A DNA stretch of 64,000 bases. Origin: Rhizobiales bacterium GAS188. Lineage in GTDB: Bacteria; Pseudomonadota; Alphaproteobacteria; Rhizobiales; Beijerinckiaceae. The number at the start of each line of letters is the position of its first letter. The stretch's first letter is position 1. Positions 27,828 through 35,928 of this stretch are shown here, in pieces. The translations under genes were made by a program, and so were the position numbers. The stretch spans positions 2,914,001 through 2,978,000 of the forward strand of contig FNSS01000001.1 of assembly GCA_900104855.1 (NCBI GenBank), in the 5' to 3' direction. The notes under the pieces were generated by a model, which saw only the letters and a program-made list of their open reading frames with translations, did no database searches and was not told the origin of the DNA.

Positions 27828-28550
27828 TCACCGCAGCAGCGCCAGCGCCTCCCTGGCGTCGATGCGCCCGTCATAGAGGGCGCGCCCGACGATCGCGCCG
27901 CCGAGGCCGGCGCAATAGGGAGCGGCGAGGCGTTCGATATCGGCCATGGAGGCAAGCCCGCCTGATGCGATGACCGGGATGGCCACCGCTTGGGCCAGCG
28001 CCAGCGTCGATTCGAGATTGAGGCCGGACAGCATGCCGTCGCGGGCGATATCCGTGTAGATGACCGCGGCGACCCCGCTATCCTCGAAACGGCGCGCCAA
28101 GGTTGTGGCGGCGAGCTCGGATGTCTCGGCCCAGCCCTCGACCGCCACCCTCCCGTCGCGCGCATCGATGCCGACCGCCACCCGGTCCGGAAAGGCCTTG
28201 GCGGCGGCCCGCACGAAGCCCGGATCGCGCACGGCCGCGGTGCCCAGGATCACGCGTCGTACGCCGCGGCCGAGCCAGAATTCCACGGTCGGGAGGTCGC
28301 GGATGCCGCCGCCGAGCTGCATCGGCAGCGATACGGCGCGCAGAATGGCCTCGACCGCCGCGCCATTGGCCGGACGCCCCGCAAAGGCTCCGTCGAGATC
28401 GACGATATGCAGCCAGGCAAAGCCCGCTGCGGCGAAATCCGCGGCCTGCGCGGCCGGATCGTCGTTGAAGACCGTCGCCTGCGCCATGTCGCCCTGCCGC
28501 AGGCGGACGCAGCGGCCCTCCTTCAGGTCGATTGCCGGATACAGAATCAT
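27828..28550 (-). CDS. hisA: Phosphoribosyl-formimino-AICAR ribotide isomerase
   Basis: HisA is a (beta/alpha)8 isomerase acting between HisI/E and HisHF. The 240-residue protein has catalytic D8 ([16 protein letters not shown]) and D129 ([10 protein letters not shown]), with LGGGIRDL and IASGGLASM phosphate loops. ATG 28550 overlaps the hisH stop as ATGA, so the two are coupled. The frame is open further upstream within hisH but without homology. Confidence 0.98.
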   Translation of the reverse strand: MILYPAIDLKEGRCVRLRQGDMAQATVFNDDPAAQAADFAAAGFAWLHIVDLDGAFAGRPANGAAVEAILRAVSLPMQLGGGIRDLPTVEFWLGRGVRRVILGTAAVRDPGFVRAAAKAFPDRVAVGIDARDGRVAVEGWAETSELAATTLARRFEDSGVAAVIYTDIARDGMLSGLNLESTLALAQAVAIPVIASGGLASMADIERLAAPYCAGLGGAIVGRALYDGRIDAREALALLR

Positions 28551-29197
28551 GGTAGCCAGCGCAGGAAATTGGCGATCAGCGCGAGACCGAGCTTCTGGCT
28601 CTTCTCGGGATGGAATTGCGTGCCGGCCATATTGTGGCGCGCCACCATGGCGGTGACCGGGCCACCATGATCGGTCTCGGCGACGAGATCCGCCATGTTG
28701 GCGGCACGCAGATGGAAGGAGTGCACGAAATAGGCGTGCCATCCCTCATCCTGCGTCGGGATGCCGGCAAGAAGCGGGTGATCCCGATGCTGGTTCAGCG
28801 TGTTCCAGCCCATATGCGGGATCTTGAGCGAGGCATCACGCGGCTCGATGACCACCACATCGCCCGGGATCCAGCCGAGCCCCGGGACCGTCTCATATTC
28901 GAGACCGCGCTCGGCCATCAGCTGCATGCCGACGCAGATGCCGAGAAAAGGGGCGCCGCGCTTGAGCACCGCCTCGTCGAGCGCTTCGGTCATGCCCGTC
29001 ACCACGCGCAAGCCCCGCGCGCAATCGGCGAAGGCGCCGACGCCCGGCAGGACGACCCGATCGGCACGGCGCACCGCATCCGGATCCGCCGTCACCTCGA
29101 TCGCAGCCGCGAGCTTCGCCTCAGCGGCCGAGCGCTCGAAGGCCTTGCGGGCCGAATGCAGATTGCCGGAGCCGTAATCGACGATCGCGACCCTCAT
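28547..29197 (-). CDS. hisH: Imidazole glycerol phosphate synthase, glutaminase subunit
   Basis: HisH is a class I glutamine amidotransferase of 216 residues supplying ammonia to HisF. It has the nucleophile C88 in [11 protein letters not shown], plus the histidine and glutamate of the triad in the FHPEKS motif near the C-terminus; [12 protein letters not shown] forms the oxyanion strand region. Its ATG overlaps the stop of the DUF2628 gene (ATGA at 29194-29197), and its stop overlaps the hisA start, so DUF2628-hisH-hisA form a tightly coupled unit. Confidence 0.98.
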   Translation of the reverse strand: MRVAIVDYGSGNLHSARKAFERSAAEAKLAAAIEVTADPDAVRRADRVVLPGVGAFADCARGLRVVTGMTEALDEAVLKRGAPFLGICVGMQLMAERGLEYETVPGLGWIPGDVVVIEPRDASLKIPHMGWNTLNQHRDHPLLAGIPTQDEGWHAYFVHSFHLRAANMADLVAETDHGGPVTAMVARHNMAGTQFHPEKSQKLGLALIANFLRWLP

Positions 29198-29682
29198 CGC
29201 CCGCGATACTCCGGGAACAGCCCGACCACCTCATCCGTGCCTTGGCGGCGGCCCGCCATAGGTCCGGGCGAGGCCGGCGGCGGCGCGGACGCTTCCTTGG
29301 GCAGCGGGGGGACGGCGCGATGGAAATAGATCTCCTCGGCCTCGATCCGGTCATGGGCAGCGACGATCCCGCCATCCAGATAGCCTCGACGCCTGAGCCC
29401 GAAGCGGCGCAGATTCGCGGCTTCGAGGCCGACCAGCAAAGCGAGCACGAGCTGCACCAGGAACTGCGTACCAGGCGAGACATGCAGGGCCCGGCCGATC
29501 CCGTACAAGGCGGCGCAGGCGACCAGAATAGCGAGTGCCGGGATCCATAGGCCGCGCCACAGGCACCAGAACACGCTGAGCAGGAAGGCGGAGACATGGA
29601 AGCCGTCGCGCACGAATTCGGCCCCCTCGAGAGCCTTTCCGGATCCGGCGAGCGCCGGCAGATGCACCGTGAAGAGCCGCAT
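29194..29682 (-). CDS. DUF2628 family membrane protein
   Basis: The 162-residue protein opens with MRLFTVHLP and has two to three hydrophobic segments ([23 protein letters not shown] and [15 protein letters not shown], roughly residues 35-85). A proline-rich cytosolic tail follows. The family is of unknown function and is regularly embedded between hisB and hisH in Rhizobiales. ATG 29682 is preceded by GAGAGG. It overlaps hisH by four bases, so it is co-transcribed with histidine genes, although no histidine role is known. Confidence 0.88.
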   Translation of the reverse strand: MRLFTVHLPALAGSGKALEGAEFVRDGFHVSAFLLSVFWCLWRGLWIPALAILVACAALYGIGRALHVSPGTQFLVQLVLALLVGLEAANLRRFGLRRRGYLDGGIVAAHDRIEAEEIYFHRAVPPLPKEASAPPPASPGPMAGRRQGTDEVVGLFPEYRGR

Positions 29683-29693
29683 GTCGGATCCTC

Positions 29694-30281
29694 TCAAAGC
29701 GTGCCCTTGGTCGACGGCACGCGCCCAGCTTCACGCGGGTCGATGGCGACGGCATGGCGCAAGGCGCGTGCCAGGCCCTTGAACAGGGCCTCGGCGATAT
29801 GGTGGCTATTGGTTCCGCGCGCCGCCTCGGCATGCAGGGTGATCCGGGCATTGACGGCGAAGGCCTGGAACCATTCCCGCACCAGCTCCGTATCGAAGCT
29901 GCCGATCTTCGGCGCCGTGAAGGGCGCCTCGAACACCAAAAAGGGCCGGCCCGAGACGTCGACCGCGACCTCGGCCAAGGCCTCGTCCATCGGCAGGCGG
30001 ATATCGCCGTAGCGGTTGAGGCCCTTCTTGTCGCCGAGCGCCTTCAGGAAGGCCTCGCCCATGGCAATGCCCACATCCTCGACCGTGTGATGGTCGTCGA
30101 TATGGGTATCGCCCTTCGCCTTGACCGTGAGGTCGAACAGCGCATGGCGGGCGAATAATTCGAGCATATGGTCGAAAAAGCCCACGCCGGTGGCAATTTC
30201 GGCACGGCCGGAGCCATCGAGGCCGATTTCGACCTCGATCTTCGTCTCCGTCGTGGAGCGGCTGAGTTTGGCGCGGCGCAT
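29694..30281 (-). CDS. hisB: Imidazoleglycerol-phosphate dehydratase
   Basis: HisB dehydrates imidazole glycerol phosphate (step 7 of histidine synthesis) using two manganese ions. The 195-residue monofunctional protein shows the duplicated metal-binding motifs [15 protein letters not shown], then [15 protein letters not shown], and in the second half THHIAE (written [12 protein letters not shown] here). Length matches the plant/bacterial monofunctional type, with no phosphatase fusion. It is the first gene of the - strand his run. hslV, often adjacent in Rhizobiales, is absent. Confidence 0.98.
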   Translation of the reverse strand: MRRAKLSRSTTETKIEVEIGLDGSGRAEIATGVGFFDHMLELFARHALFDLTVKAKGDTHIDDHHTVEDVGIAMGEAFLKALGDKKGLNRYGDIRLPMDEALAEVAVDVSGRPFLVFEAPFTAPKIGSFDTELVREWFQAFAVNARITLHAEAARGTNSHHIAEALFKGLARALRHAVAIDPREAGRVPSTKGTL

Positions 30282-30337
30282 CTTCGCGGTCCCGATGGGC
30301 GTTTCCAGGGTCTCTTAGCGGTCGCGGCCCGTCGCGA

Positions 30338-30949
30338 TCAAGCGAGCACGCCAAAGCTCGCGAGATCTGCGGCCAGCCCCTCGGCGTCGCGAAACTGTAC
30401 GGCGTTCATCCCGACGCGTCTCGCGCCCTCCACATTGGTGAGCGAATCATCGACGAAAAGGCTGCGCGAGGCCTCGACACCGTAACGTTCCAAGAACAGC
30501 CGGTAGATCGCCGCATCGGGCTTCAGCAGGCGCTCCCGGCCCGAGACGACGACACCGTCGAAATCGGCGAAGAAAGCGAATCGCTTAGCCGCCTGAAGAT
30601 ATTTCTCGTAGGAAAAATTGGTGATCGCGTAGATCGGAACTCCAGCGCGCTTCAAACGCGCCAGAAGCTGGAGGCTACCTTGAATCTCGCCCGCGATCGT
30701 CTCTTCCCAACGCTCGTCGAAGGCACGGATCTCTTGCGCCCATTCCGGGTTGCGCTCTGTCAAAAGGCCGACGGCATCGGCGAATGAGCGGCCGCGATCC
30801 TGTTCGAGATTCCAGGCCGGCGTGCAGATATTGGCGAGGAACCATTCCATGCGATCCTCGTCGGCGAAAATCTTGCGATAGAGATAGCGCGGGTTCCAAT
30901 CGAGCAGGACATTGCCGATATCGAAGACGACGGTATCGATCGCTCGCAT
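30338..30949 (-). CDS. HAD-family hydrolase (YihX-like phosphatase)
   Basis: This is a 203-residue haloacid dehalogenase-superfamily phosphatase, subfamily IA. Motif I FDIGNVLLDWNPRYLYRKIF (nucleophile D10), motif II in YAITNFS, the conserved lysine in GRERLLKPDAAIY and motif III SLFVDDSLTNVEGA are all present. The DxGNV...NPR..Y form resembles YihX sugar-phosphate phosphatases. ATG 30949 has GAGGTGA upstream; the open frame reaching 32305 is antisense to other genes and not real. Substrate is unknown. Confidence 0.92.
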   Translation of the reverse strand: MRAIDTVVFDIGNVLLDWNPRYLYRKIFADEDRMEWFLANICTPAWNLEQDRGRSFADAVGLLTERNPEWAQEIRAFDERWEETIAGEIQGSLQLLARLKRAGVPIYAITNFSYEKYLQAAKRFAFFADFDGVVVSGRERLLKPDAAIYRLFLERYGVEASRSLFVDDSLTNVEGARRVGMNAVQFRDAEGLAADLASFGVLA

Positions 30950-31147
30950 GTCACCTCGCTTGGTCCAAGCCCTGTCGGGTCGATGAAATCGGCGCCGCGG
31001 CCATGCGGGCGGCCGCTCGTATGTAGAGCGGGTGGTGGCATTTTGAAATGACTGGAAGACCGCCGCGGGCCCCGATCGGCGCTGGCGCGGCGCGGCAGCG
31101 TCGCTATGATCCACGCCTTCGCGGATATCGGCTTCAGGGAGACCGGC

Positions 31148-31711
31148 ATGGCTCAGGGCGGACAGATCAAGATTCTCGGCATTTGCGGCAGCTTGCGCCA
31201 CGCCTCCTTCAACAAGGCTGCCTTGCGCGAGGCGATCAAGCTCGCTCCCCAAGGCGTGACCATCGAGGAAGCCGACATCTCGCAGATCTCGCCCTATAAT
31301 GAGGATGTCTTCGCCAAGGGATTCCCGGCTCCGGTCGAGGCTTTGCGCCGGCAGATCGCCACGGCCGATGCGCTGCTCTTCGTCACGCCCGAATACAACT
31401 ACTCGATGCCGGGCGTGCTCAAGAACGCCATCGACTGGGCCTCGCGCCCGCCCAGCCAGCCTTTCGCCGGCAAGCCGGTGGCCATGATGGGAGCCAGCAT
31501 GGGCATGTTCGGCACGGGGCGGGCCCAATATCATCTGCGCCAGACTTGCGTCTTCCTCGACATGCACCCGATCAACAAGCCCGAAGTGATGATTCCAGCG
31601 GCCCAAACGAAGTTCGATGCCAACGGACAGCTCACGGACGAACCGACGCGCGGCTTCATCGCCGCCTTGCTGGTGGCGCTGCGCGATTGGGCGCTGAGGC
31701 TCAAAGGCTGA
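31148..31711 (+). CDS. NADPH-dependent FMN reductase
   Basis: This is a flavodoxin-like NAD(P)H:FMN/quinone reductase of 187 residues (ChrR/YieF group). FMN phosphate is expected to bind at GICGSLRHASFN, and the isoalloxazine loop is TPEYNYSMPGVLKNAIDWASRP. GKPVAMMGASMGMFGTGRAQYHLR is the typical C-terminal segment. ATG 31148 follows AGGGA; an upstream frame extension to 31106 is less likely. It is followed 12 bases later by the phosphoesterase gene, so the two may be co-transcribed. Confidence 0.92.
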   Translation: MAQGGQIKILGICGSLRHASFNKAALREAIKLAPQGVTIEEADISQISPYNEDVFAKGFPAPVEALRRQIATADALLFVTPEYNYSMPGVLKNAIDWASRPPSQPFAGKPVAMMGASMGMFGTGRAQYHLRQTCVFLDMHPINKPEVMIPAAQTKFDANGQLTDEPTRGFIAALLVALRDWALRLKG

Positions 31712-31723
31712 GGAAACCCGGCA

Positions 31724-32638
31724 TTGCCGACGCCTCGCATGTTTCGCCTTGCGCATCTCTCCGACCCGCATCTCGGGCCGCTGCCGCCCGTGCACTGGCG
31801 AGACCTGATGGGCAAGCGGCTGACCGGATATGCCAATTGGCGGCTGGGCCGCGGCGACGCCCAGGATATGGAGGTTCTCGCGGCCCTGATCGCCGATATC
31901 AAGGCGCAACATCCTGATCATATCGCGGTGACGGGTGATTTCGCCAATATCGGGCTGGCGTCGGAATTCGTGACAGCCCGGCGTTTCCTGGAGGGGCTGG
32001 GCTCGCCAGGCGAAGTCAGCGCCATCCCGGGAAATCACGACATCTATGTGTCCGGCTCGGCAGCGGCGCTCGCTCCTACCATCGGCCCCTGGATGGCGAG
32101 CGACGGCGAGAAGGCCTTGAGCTTTCCGTTCCTCAAGCGTCGTGGGCAGGTCGCCTTGATCGGGTTGTCGACGGGCGTGCCAACACCCGCCTTCATCGCC
32201 TCGGGGCGCCTTGGCGCCGCGCAGATCGGGCGCCTGGAGGAGCTGCTGGCGAGGCTCGCGGCCGAGAAGGCGATCCGCATCATCCTCATTCACCATCCGC
32301 CGCATTTGGGGGGCGCGACGCGGCTACGCCAATTGACCGACGGGGCGAGATTGCGCCGCGTCCTCGCGAGATATGGCTGCGAGGCGGTGCTGCACGGCCA
32401 TAATCACCGCGCCAGCCTGGCCTCGGTGCAGGGTCCGGCAGGCCCGATCCCGGTCATCGGGGCACCCTCGGCCTCCGCCCGCCCGGCCCGCCTCCACCGC
32501 CCCGGCTGGTGGCAGATCGAGATCGACGAAAGGGCTCCGCCGGAGACGGCCGTCAAGGCCCGCTTGCGCGGCTATGACCAGGCGGCTTCGGGTTTCGCCG
32601 AGCTCAACACCCATCTGGTTTCGGCCCCCCGCGCCTGA
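31724..32638 (+). CDS. Metallophosphoesterase (calcineurin-like)
   Basis: This is a 304-residue dinuclear metal phosphoesterase with the five classical blocks: LAHLSDPHLG (DxH), AVTGDFAN (GD), IPGNHDIY (GNHD), ILIHHPP (H) and LHGHNHRAS (GHxH). Its substrate may be a cyclic nucleotide, another phosphodiester or a lipid headgroup; this cannot be read from sequence. The start is TTG 31724, which has GAGGA at good spacing, or ATG 31739. It sits close behind the FMN reductase gene. Confidence 0.9.
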   Translation: MPTPRMFRLAHLSDPHLGPLPPVHWRDLMGKRLTGYANWRLGRGDAQDMEVLAALIADIKAQHPDHIAVTGDFANIGLASEFVTARRFLEGLGSPGEVSAIPGNHDIYVSGSAAALAPTIGPWMASDGEKALSFPFLKRRGQVALIGLSTGVPTPAFIASGRLGAAQIGRLEELLARLAAEKAIRIILIHHPPHLGGATRLRQLTDGARLRRVLARYGCEAVLHGHNHRASLASVQGPAGPIPVIGAPSASARPARLHRPGWWQIEIDERAPPETAVKARLRGYDQAASGFAELNTHLVSAPRA

Positions 32639-32814
32639 TTGGAACGCTCGAGGATATTGCGCTCGACGGACAATCGCGACACATGAGACGGATGGGCAAG
32701 CTTTCGCACCCCAACTCGCGCTGCGCGATGACGGCCGCCGGCGGCTGCGCACCTCGTACGGTCACGCATTCGCCTGCCGAGGGCCGTCGCAACATTGGCT
32801 CGAGGTAAGCGCGC

Positions 32815-35022
32815 ATGATGCGCCAATACGAGCTCGTCGATCGGGTCCGGAGGTATAATCCCGATACCGACGAGGCCTTGCTGAACCGTGCCTATGTCTA
32901 TGCGATGAAGGCGCATGGAGCGCAGAAGCGTGCCTCAGGCGATCCTTATTTCTCGCATCCGCTCGAAGTCGCCGCGATCCTCACCGAGCTGCATCTCGAC
33001 GATTCGACGATCGTCGCCGCGATGCTGCACGACACGATCGAGGACACGGCGGCGACGCGCGAGGAGATCGACCAGCTCTTCGGACATGAGATCGGGGCCC
33101 TGGTCGAGGGGCTGACCAAGCTCAAACGGCTCGATCTCGTCTCGAAGCGGGCAGCGCAAGCGGAGAATCTGCGCAAGCTCCTGCTCGCGATCGCCGAAGA
33201 CGTGCGCGTCCTGCTGGTGAAGCTCGCCGATCGCCTGCACAATATGCGCACCTTGCATTTCGTGCCCGCCGACAAGCGCGGCCGGATCGCCCAGGAGACG
33301 CTCGATATCTACGCGCCGCTCGCCGGCCGCATGGGCATGCAGGACATGCGCGACGAGCTCGAGGAGCTGGCCTTCAAGGAGCTGATGCCCGAAGCGCATG
33401 ACACGATCGTCCAGCGCCTGTCGGATATCTCCGGGCGCAGCGAGGCCGCGATCTCGGAGATCGAGTCGGATTTGCACCAGATCATGGAAAAAAATGGCAT
33501 CGACGCCGCCGTGAAGGGGCGCCGCAAGAAGCCCTATTCGGTCTGGCGCAAGATGAACGCCAAGTCGATCGCGCTCGAGCAGCTTTCCGACATCTTCGGC
33601 TTTCGGGTCATCGTCGAGGATACGCAGACCTGCTACCGGGCGCTCGGCGTCGTCCATACGCGCTGGCCGATGGTGCCTGGCCGCTTCAAGGACTACATCT
33701 CGGTCCCCAAGCAGAATGATTACCGCTCACTTCACACCACCATCGTCGGGCCGGCGCGCCAGCGGGTCGAGCTGCAGATCCGCACCGAGAACATGCACAA
33801 GATCGCCGAGCTCGGCATCGCGGCGCATGCGCTCTACAAGGATGGGCTGTCGCCGGACAAGAAGCGGCTGGAGGCGGAGAGCAACGCCTTCGCCTGGCTG
33901 CGCCGCACCATCGCCAACCTGGCGGAAGGCGATCCCGAAGAGTTCCTCGAGAACACCAAGCTCGAATTGTTCCATGATCAGGTGTTCTGCTTCACGCCAA
34001 AGGGGCGGCTGATCGCCCTGCCGCGCGGCGCGACCCCGATCGATTTCGCCTATGCGGTGCATACCGAGCTCGGCAACGGCATGGTGGGCTGCAAGATCAA
34101 TGGCCGCCTCGCCCCGCTCGTCTCCGAGCTGCGCAATGGCGATGAGGTCGAGGTGCTCTCGACCGAGAACCAGGCGCCGCCCGCGGCCTGGGAATCGCTC
34201 GTCGTCACCGGCAAGGCGCGCGCCGCGATCAGGCGCGCCACGCGCATCGCGGTGCGCCGCCAATATGGGGGGCTGGGGCGCCAGCTCGTCGAGCGCGCCT
34301 TCCAGAAGGCCGGACGCGCCTATAGCGACGACAATCTGAAGGCTGCCCTGCCGCGCCTCGCCCGCGCCTCGGTCGAGGATGTGCTGGCCGCGGTCGGACG
34401 CGGCGAGATGGCCTCGGGCGATGTGCTGCGTGCGCTTTATCCGGATTACCAGGTCGAGCGGGCCCAAATCGTTTCCGAGCCGCCTCCGAAGGATCCCGGC
34501 TGGTTCGCATTTCCGAAGTCGCTCGGCCTGATCTTCAAGCCCGCGGCCGCCTCCAACAAGGCGCAGCCTCCCTCGGACGTGCCGATCATCGGCCTCGACG
34601 CCAATCTGCCGGTACGCTTCGCCGATGGCGGCGCCGTGCCGGGCGACCGCATCGTCGGCATCCTGACGCCCGGAGAGGGCGTGACCGTGCACCGCATCGA
34701 CTCACCCGAGCTCGCCCGCTTCGAGAATGCACTCGATGGCTGGTTCGACGTGCGTTGGAACGTCGACGGCAAGAATGCCCGGCGCTTCCCGGCCCGCATC
34801 AGCGTCATCGCCATCAACGAGCCGGGCTCGCTCGCTCAAGTTGCGGCCGTCGTCGCCGAGCATGACGGCAATATCGAGAACATCACCATGACGAGGCGGA
34901 CCGATGATTTCGTCGAGATGACGATCGATATCTCGGTATGGGATCTCAAGCATCTGACGGCCATCCTGGCGCAACTGCGCCGCAAGCCGGTCGTCAACAG
35001 CGCCGAACGCGCCCACGGGTAG
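32815..35022 (+). CDS. rsh: RelA/SpoT homologue, bifunctional (p)ppGpp synthetase/hydrolase
   Basis: Rsh sets the alarmone level in the stringent response. The 735-residue protein has an N-terminal HD hydrolase domain with H48 (YFSHPLEVA) and H72-D73 (MLHDTIED). The synthetase domain follows (GRRKKPYSVWRKM, then YRSLHTTIVGP around residue 303). Next come a TGS domain (about 385-445, VFCFTPKGRLIALPRGATPIDFAYAVHT) and a C-terminal ACT domain (about 655-730). Both catalytic halves look intact, so it is likely bifunctional, as for the single Rsh of most Alphaproteobacteria. The rpoZ gene that often precedes rsh is not present upstream. Confidence 0.96.
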   Translation: MMRQYELVDRVRRYNPDTDEALLNRAYVYAMKAHGAQKRASGDPYFSHPLEVAAILTELHLDDSTIVAAMLHDTIEDTAATREEIDQLFGHEIGALVEGLTKLKRLDLVSKRAAQAENLRKLLLAIAEDVRVLLVKLADRLHNMRTLHFVPADKRGRIAQETLDIYAPLAGRMGMQDMRDELEELAFKELMPEAHDTIVQRLSDISGRSEAAISEIESDLHQIMEKNGIDAAVKGRRKKPYSVWRKMNAKSIALEQLSDIFGFRVIVEDTQTCYRALGVVHTRWPMVPGRFKDYISVPKQNDYRSLHTTIVGPARQRVELQIRTENMHKIAELGIAAHALYKDGLSPDKKRLEAESNAFAWLRRTIANLAEGDPEEFLENTKLELFHDQVFCFTPKGRLIALPRGATPIDFAYAVHTELGNGMVGCKINGRLAPLVSELRNGDEVEVLSTENQAPPAAWESLVVTGKARAAIRRATRIAVRRQYGGLGRQLVERAFQKAGRAYSDDNLKAALPRLARASVEDVLAAVGRGEMASGDVLRALYPDYQVERAQIVSEPPPKDPGWFAFPKSLGLIFKPAAASNKAQPPSDVPIIGLDANLPVRFADGGAVPGDRIVGILTPGEGVTVHRIDSPELARFENALDGWFDVRWNVDGKNARRFPARISVIAINEPGSLAQVAAVVAEHDGNIENITMTRRTDDFVEMTIDISVWDLKHLTAILAQLRRKPVVNSAERAHG

Positions 35023-35053
35023 GGCTCCCCTTGGGACCGCGGGCGTCTGAGCT

Positions 35054-35222
35054 TGTGAGTTTTTGAAACTGTGGGAAAAACTTGCCGAGACCCGCCTGTT
35101 TTGCTGTGAGTAAATAACGAAAATGGTCGGAAAAGGCCTTCAAGAATTTGCTCTGTCGATGCCGGCCCCGTTCTCCGCGACGTTCTGGACACCGCCCTTC
35201 CTCATCATTTCAAAAACTCACA
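35054..35222. repeat. MITE-like unit with 15-bp terminal inverted repeats
   Basis: TGTGAGTTTTTGAAA (35054-35068) and its exact complement TTTCAAAAACTCACA (35208-35222) bound a 139-base interior with no coding potential. The interior repeats part of the end motif (CTGTGAGTAAATAA near 35105). Size, perfect ends and local drop in GC resemble a non-autonomous miniature element, but no clear target-site duplication was seen and no second copy lies in this window. A long-range regulatory hairpin is an alternative. Confidence 0.5.
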
Positions 35223-35273
35223 GCCTCTCTCGCCCGCCCCTGCGAACGGCGAGGCCTCCACGCCGGGAAGGAA

Positions 35274-35298
35274 GGGCGACCGAGACGGTCGCGGTCCC
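35274..35298 (+). repeat. Dispersed palindrome CGACCGAGACGGTCG, copy 1
   Basis: The inverted repeat CGACCG-AGA-CGGTCG is embedded in a longer conserved string that begins with a CGGGAAGGAAGGG-like purine run and ends GCGGTCCC. Near-identical copies occur at 40900-40924 and, inverted, at 63935-63959. Confidence 0.8.
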
Positions 35299-35433
35299 AG
35301 GGCCGCGGAACCAAGCCGACGCCCGGGCGTTTGATGACGCGTCGGAAAGGCTGATCATGCACCAACCCATCATCGCCACACAGGCTGTGGTTACTGTCCT
35401 CTGCGCCAGACCATACTGCCTGCGGTCATCGTC

Positions 35434-35928
35434 ATGACGCTGCATGTCTTCTCGCCCGCTCCGGCGGCGCCGCACGCCGCCCGCCTGGTCCTCGACATCT
35501 TTCGCAGGCTTGCCGCATTTCGCGAGGATTATGACGAAGCGGTCCTGCATGGCCTCGCCGCCATGCTGCGCCGCCATATGCCGGAGGGCGCGGCCGATAA
35601 GGTGACGTCCGATGCGCTCGTCATGGACAATGAGATCCGCTTTCGCCTGCCCGCCGGGCTGGCGATGCAGCCGCAGGGCGAATTCAGGGCGACCCACGAG
35701 GAAGCCGCGCTGCTCTCATTGGTCCGCCATGCCGACGACGCCGACGATCGTCTCGCGGTCGAGGCGGCGGAGCGCCTCGGCATCGTCTATCATCGCGTCT
35801 TGCGGAACTGCGCGAGGATGCTGGCGCGCAGCCTGAGGCAAGGAGGCGTCGAGACAGAATGGGAAGCTGCGCCGGCGGCGATGCGACGGGCGCCACGCGC
35901 TCCACCTCGCGCCGATATGTGTCGTTGA
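35434..35928 (+). CDS. Hypothetical protein upstream of antiporter
   Basis: The 164-residue predicted protein is not recognised. It is largely alpha-helical in appearance (LVLDIFRRLAAFREDYDEAVLHGLAAMLRRHM, then HEEAALLSLVRHADDADDRLAVEAAERLGIVYHRVLRNCARML), with no membrane segment or cysteine motif. Its end overlaps the antiporter reading frame by 70 bases if the antiporter starts at 35859. That is more overlap than usual, so either the antiporter starts later (GTG 35919) or this ORF ends beyond its real function. No ribosome site is evident. It may not be a real gene. Confidence 0.5.
   Translation: MTLHVFSPAPAAPHAARLVLDIFRRLAAFREDYDEAVLHGLAAMLRRHMPEGAADKVTSDALVMDNEIRFRLPAGLAMQPQGEFRATHEEAALLSLVRHADDADDRLAVEAAERLGIVYHRVLRNCARMLARSLRQGGVETEWEAAPAAMRRAPRAPPRADMCR

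Larger units (their letters stand above)
35023..35433. other. Noncoding region after rsh with two repeat structures
   Basis: These 411 bases hold no supportable gene. They contain a 169-bp unit bounded by 15-bp inverted repeats (35054-35222), noticeably less GC-rich than the surroundings, and one copy of the CGACCGAGACGGTCG palindrome (35274-35298). The rest is unassigned. Confidence 0.6.

Noticed and set aside
35023-35433. Search for a tRNA or small structured RNA in the rsh downstream gap
   Set aside because: No cloverleaf, T-loop consensus or CCA end was recognised; the inverted repeat ends are too far apart for a typical sRNA hairpin.
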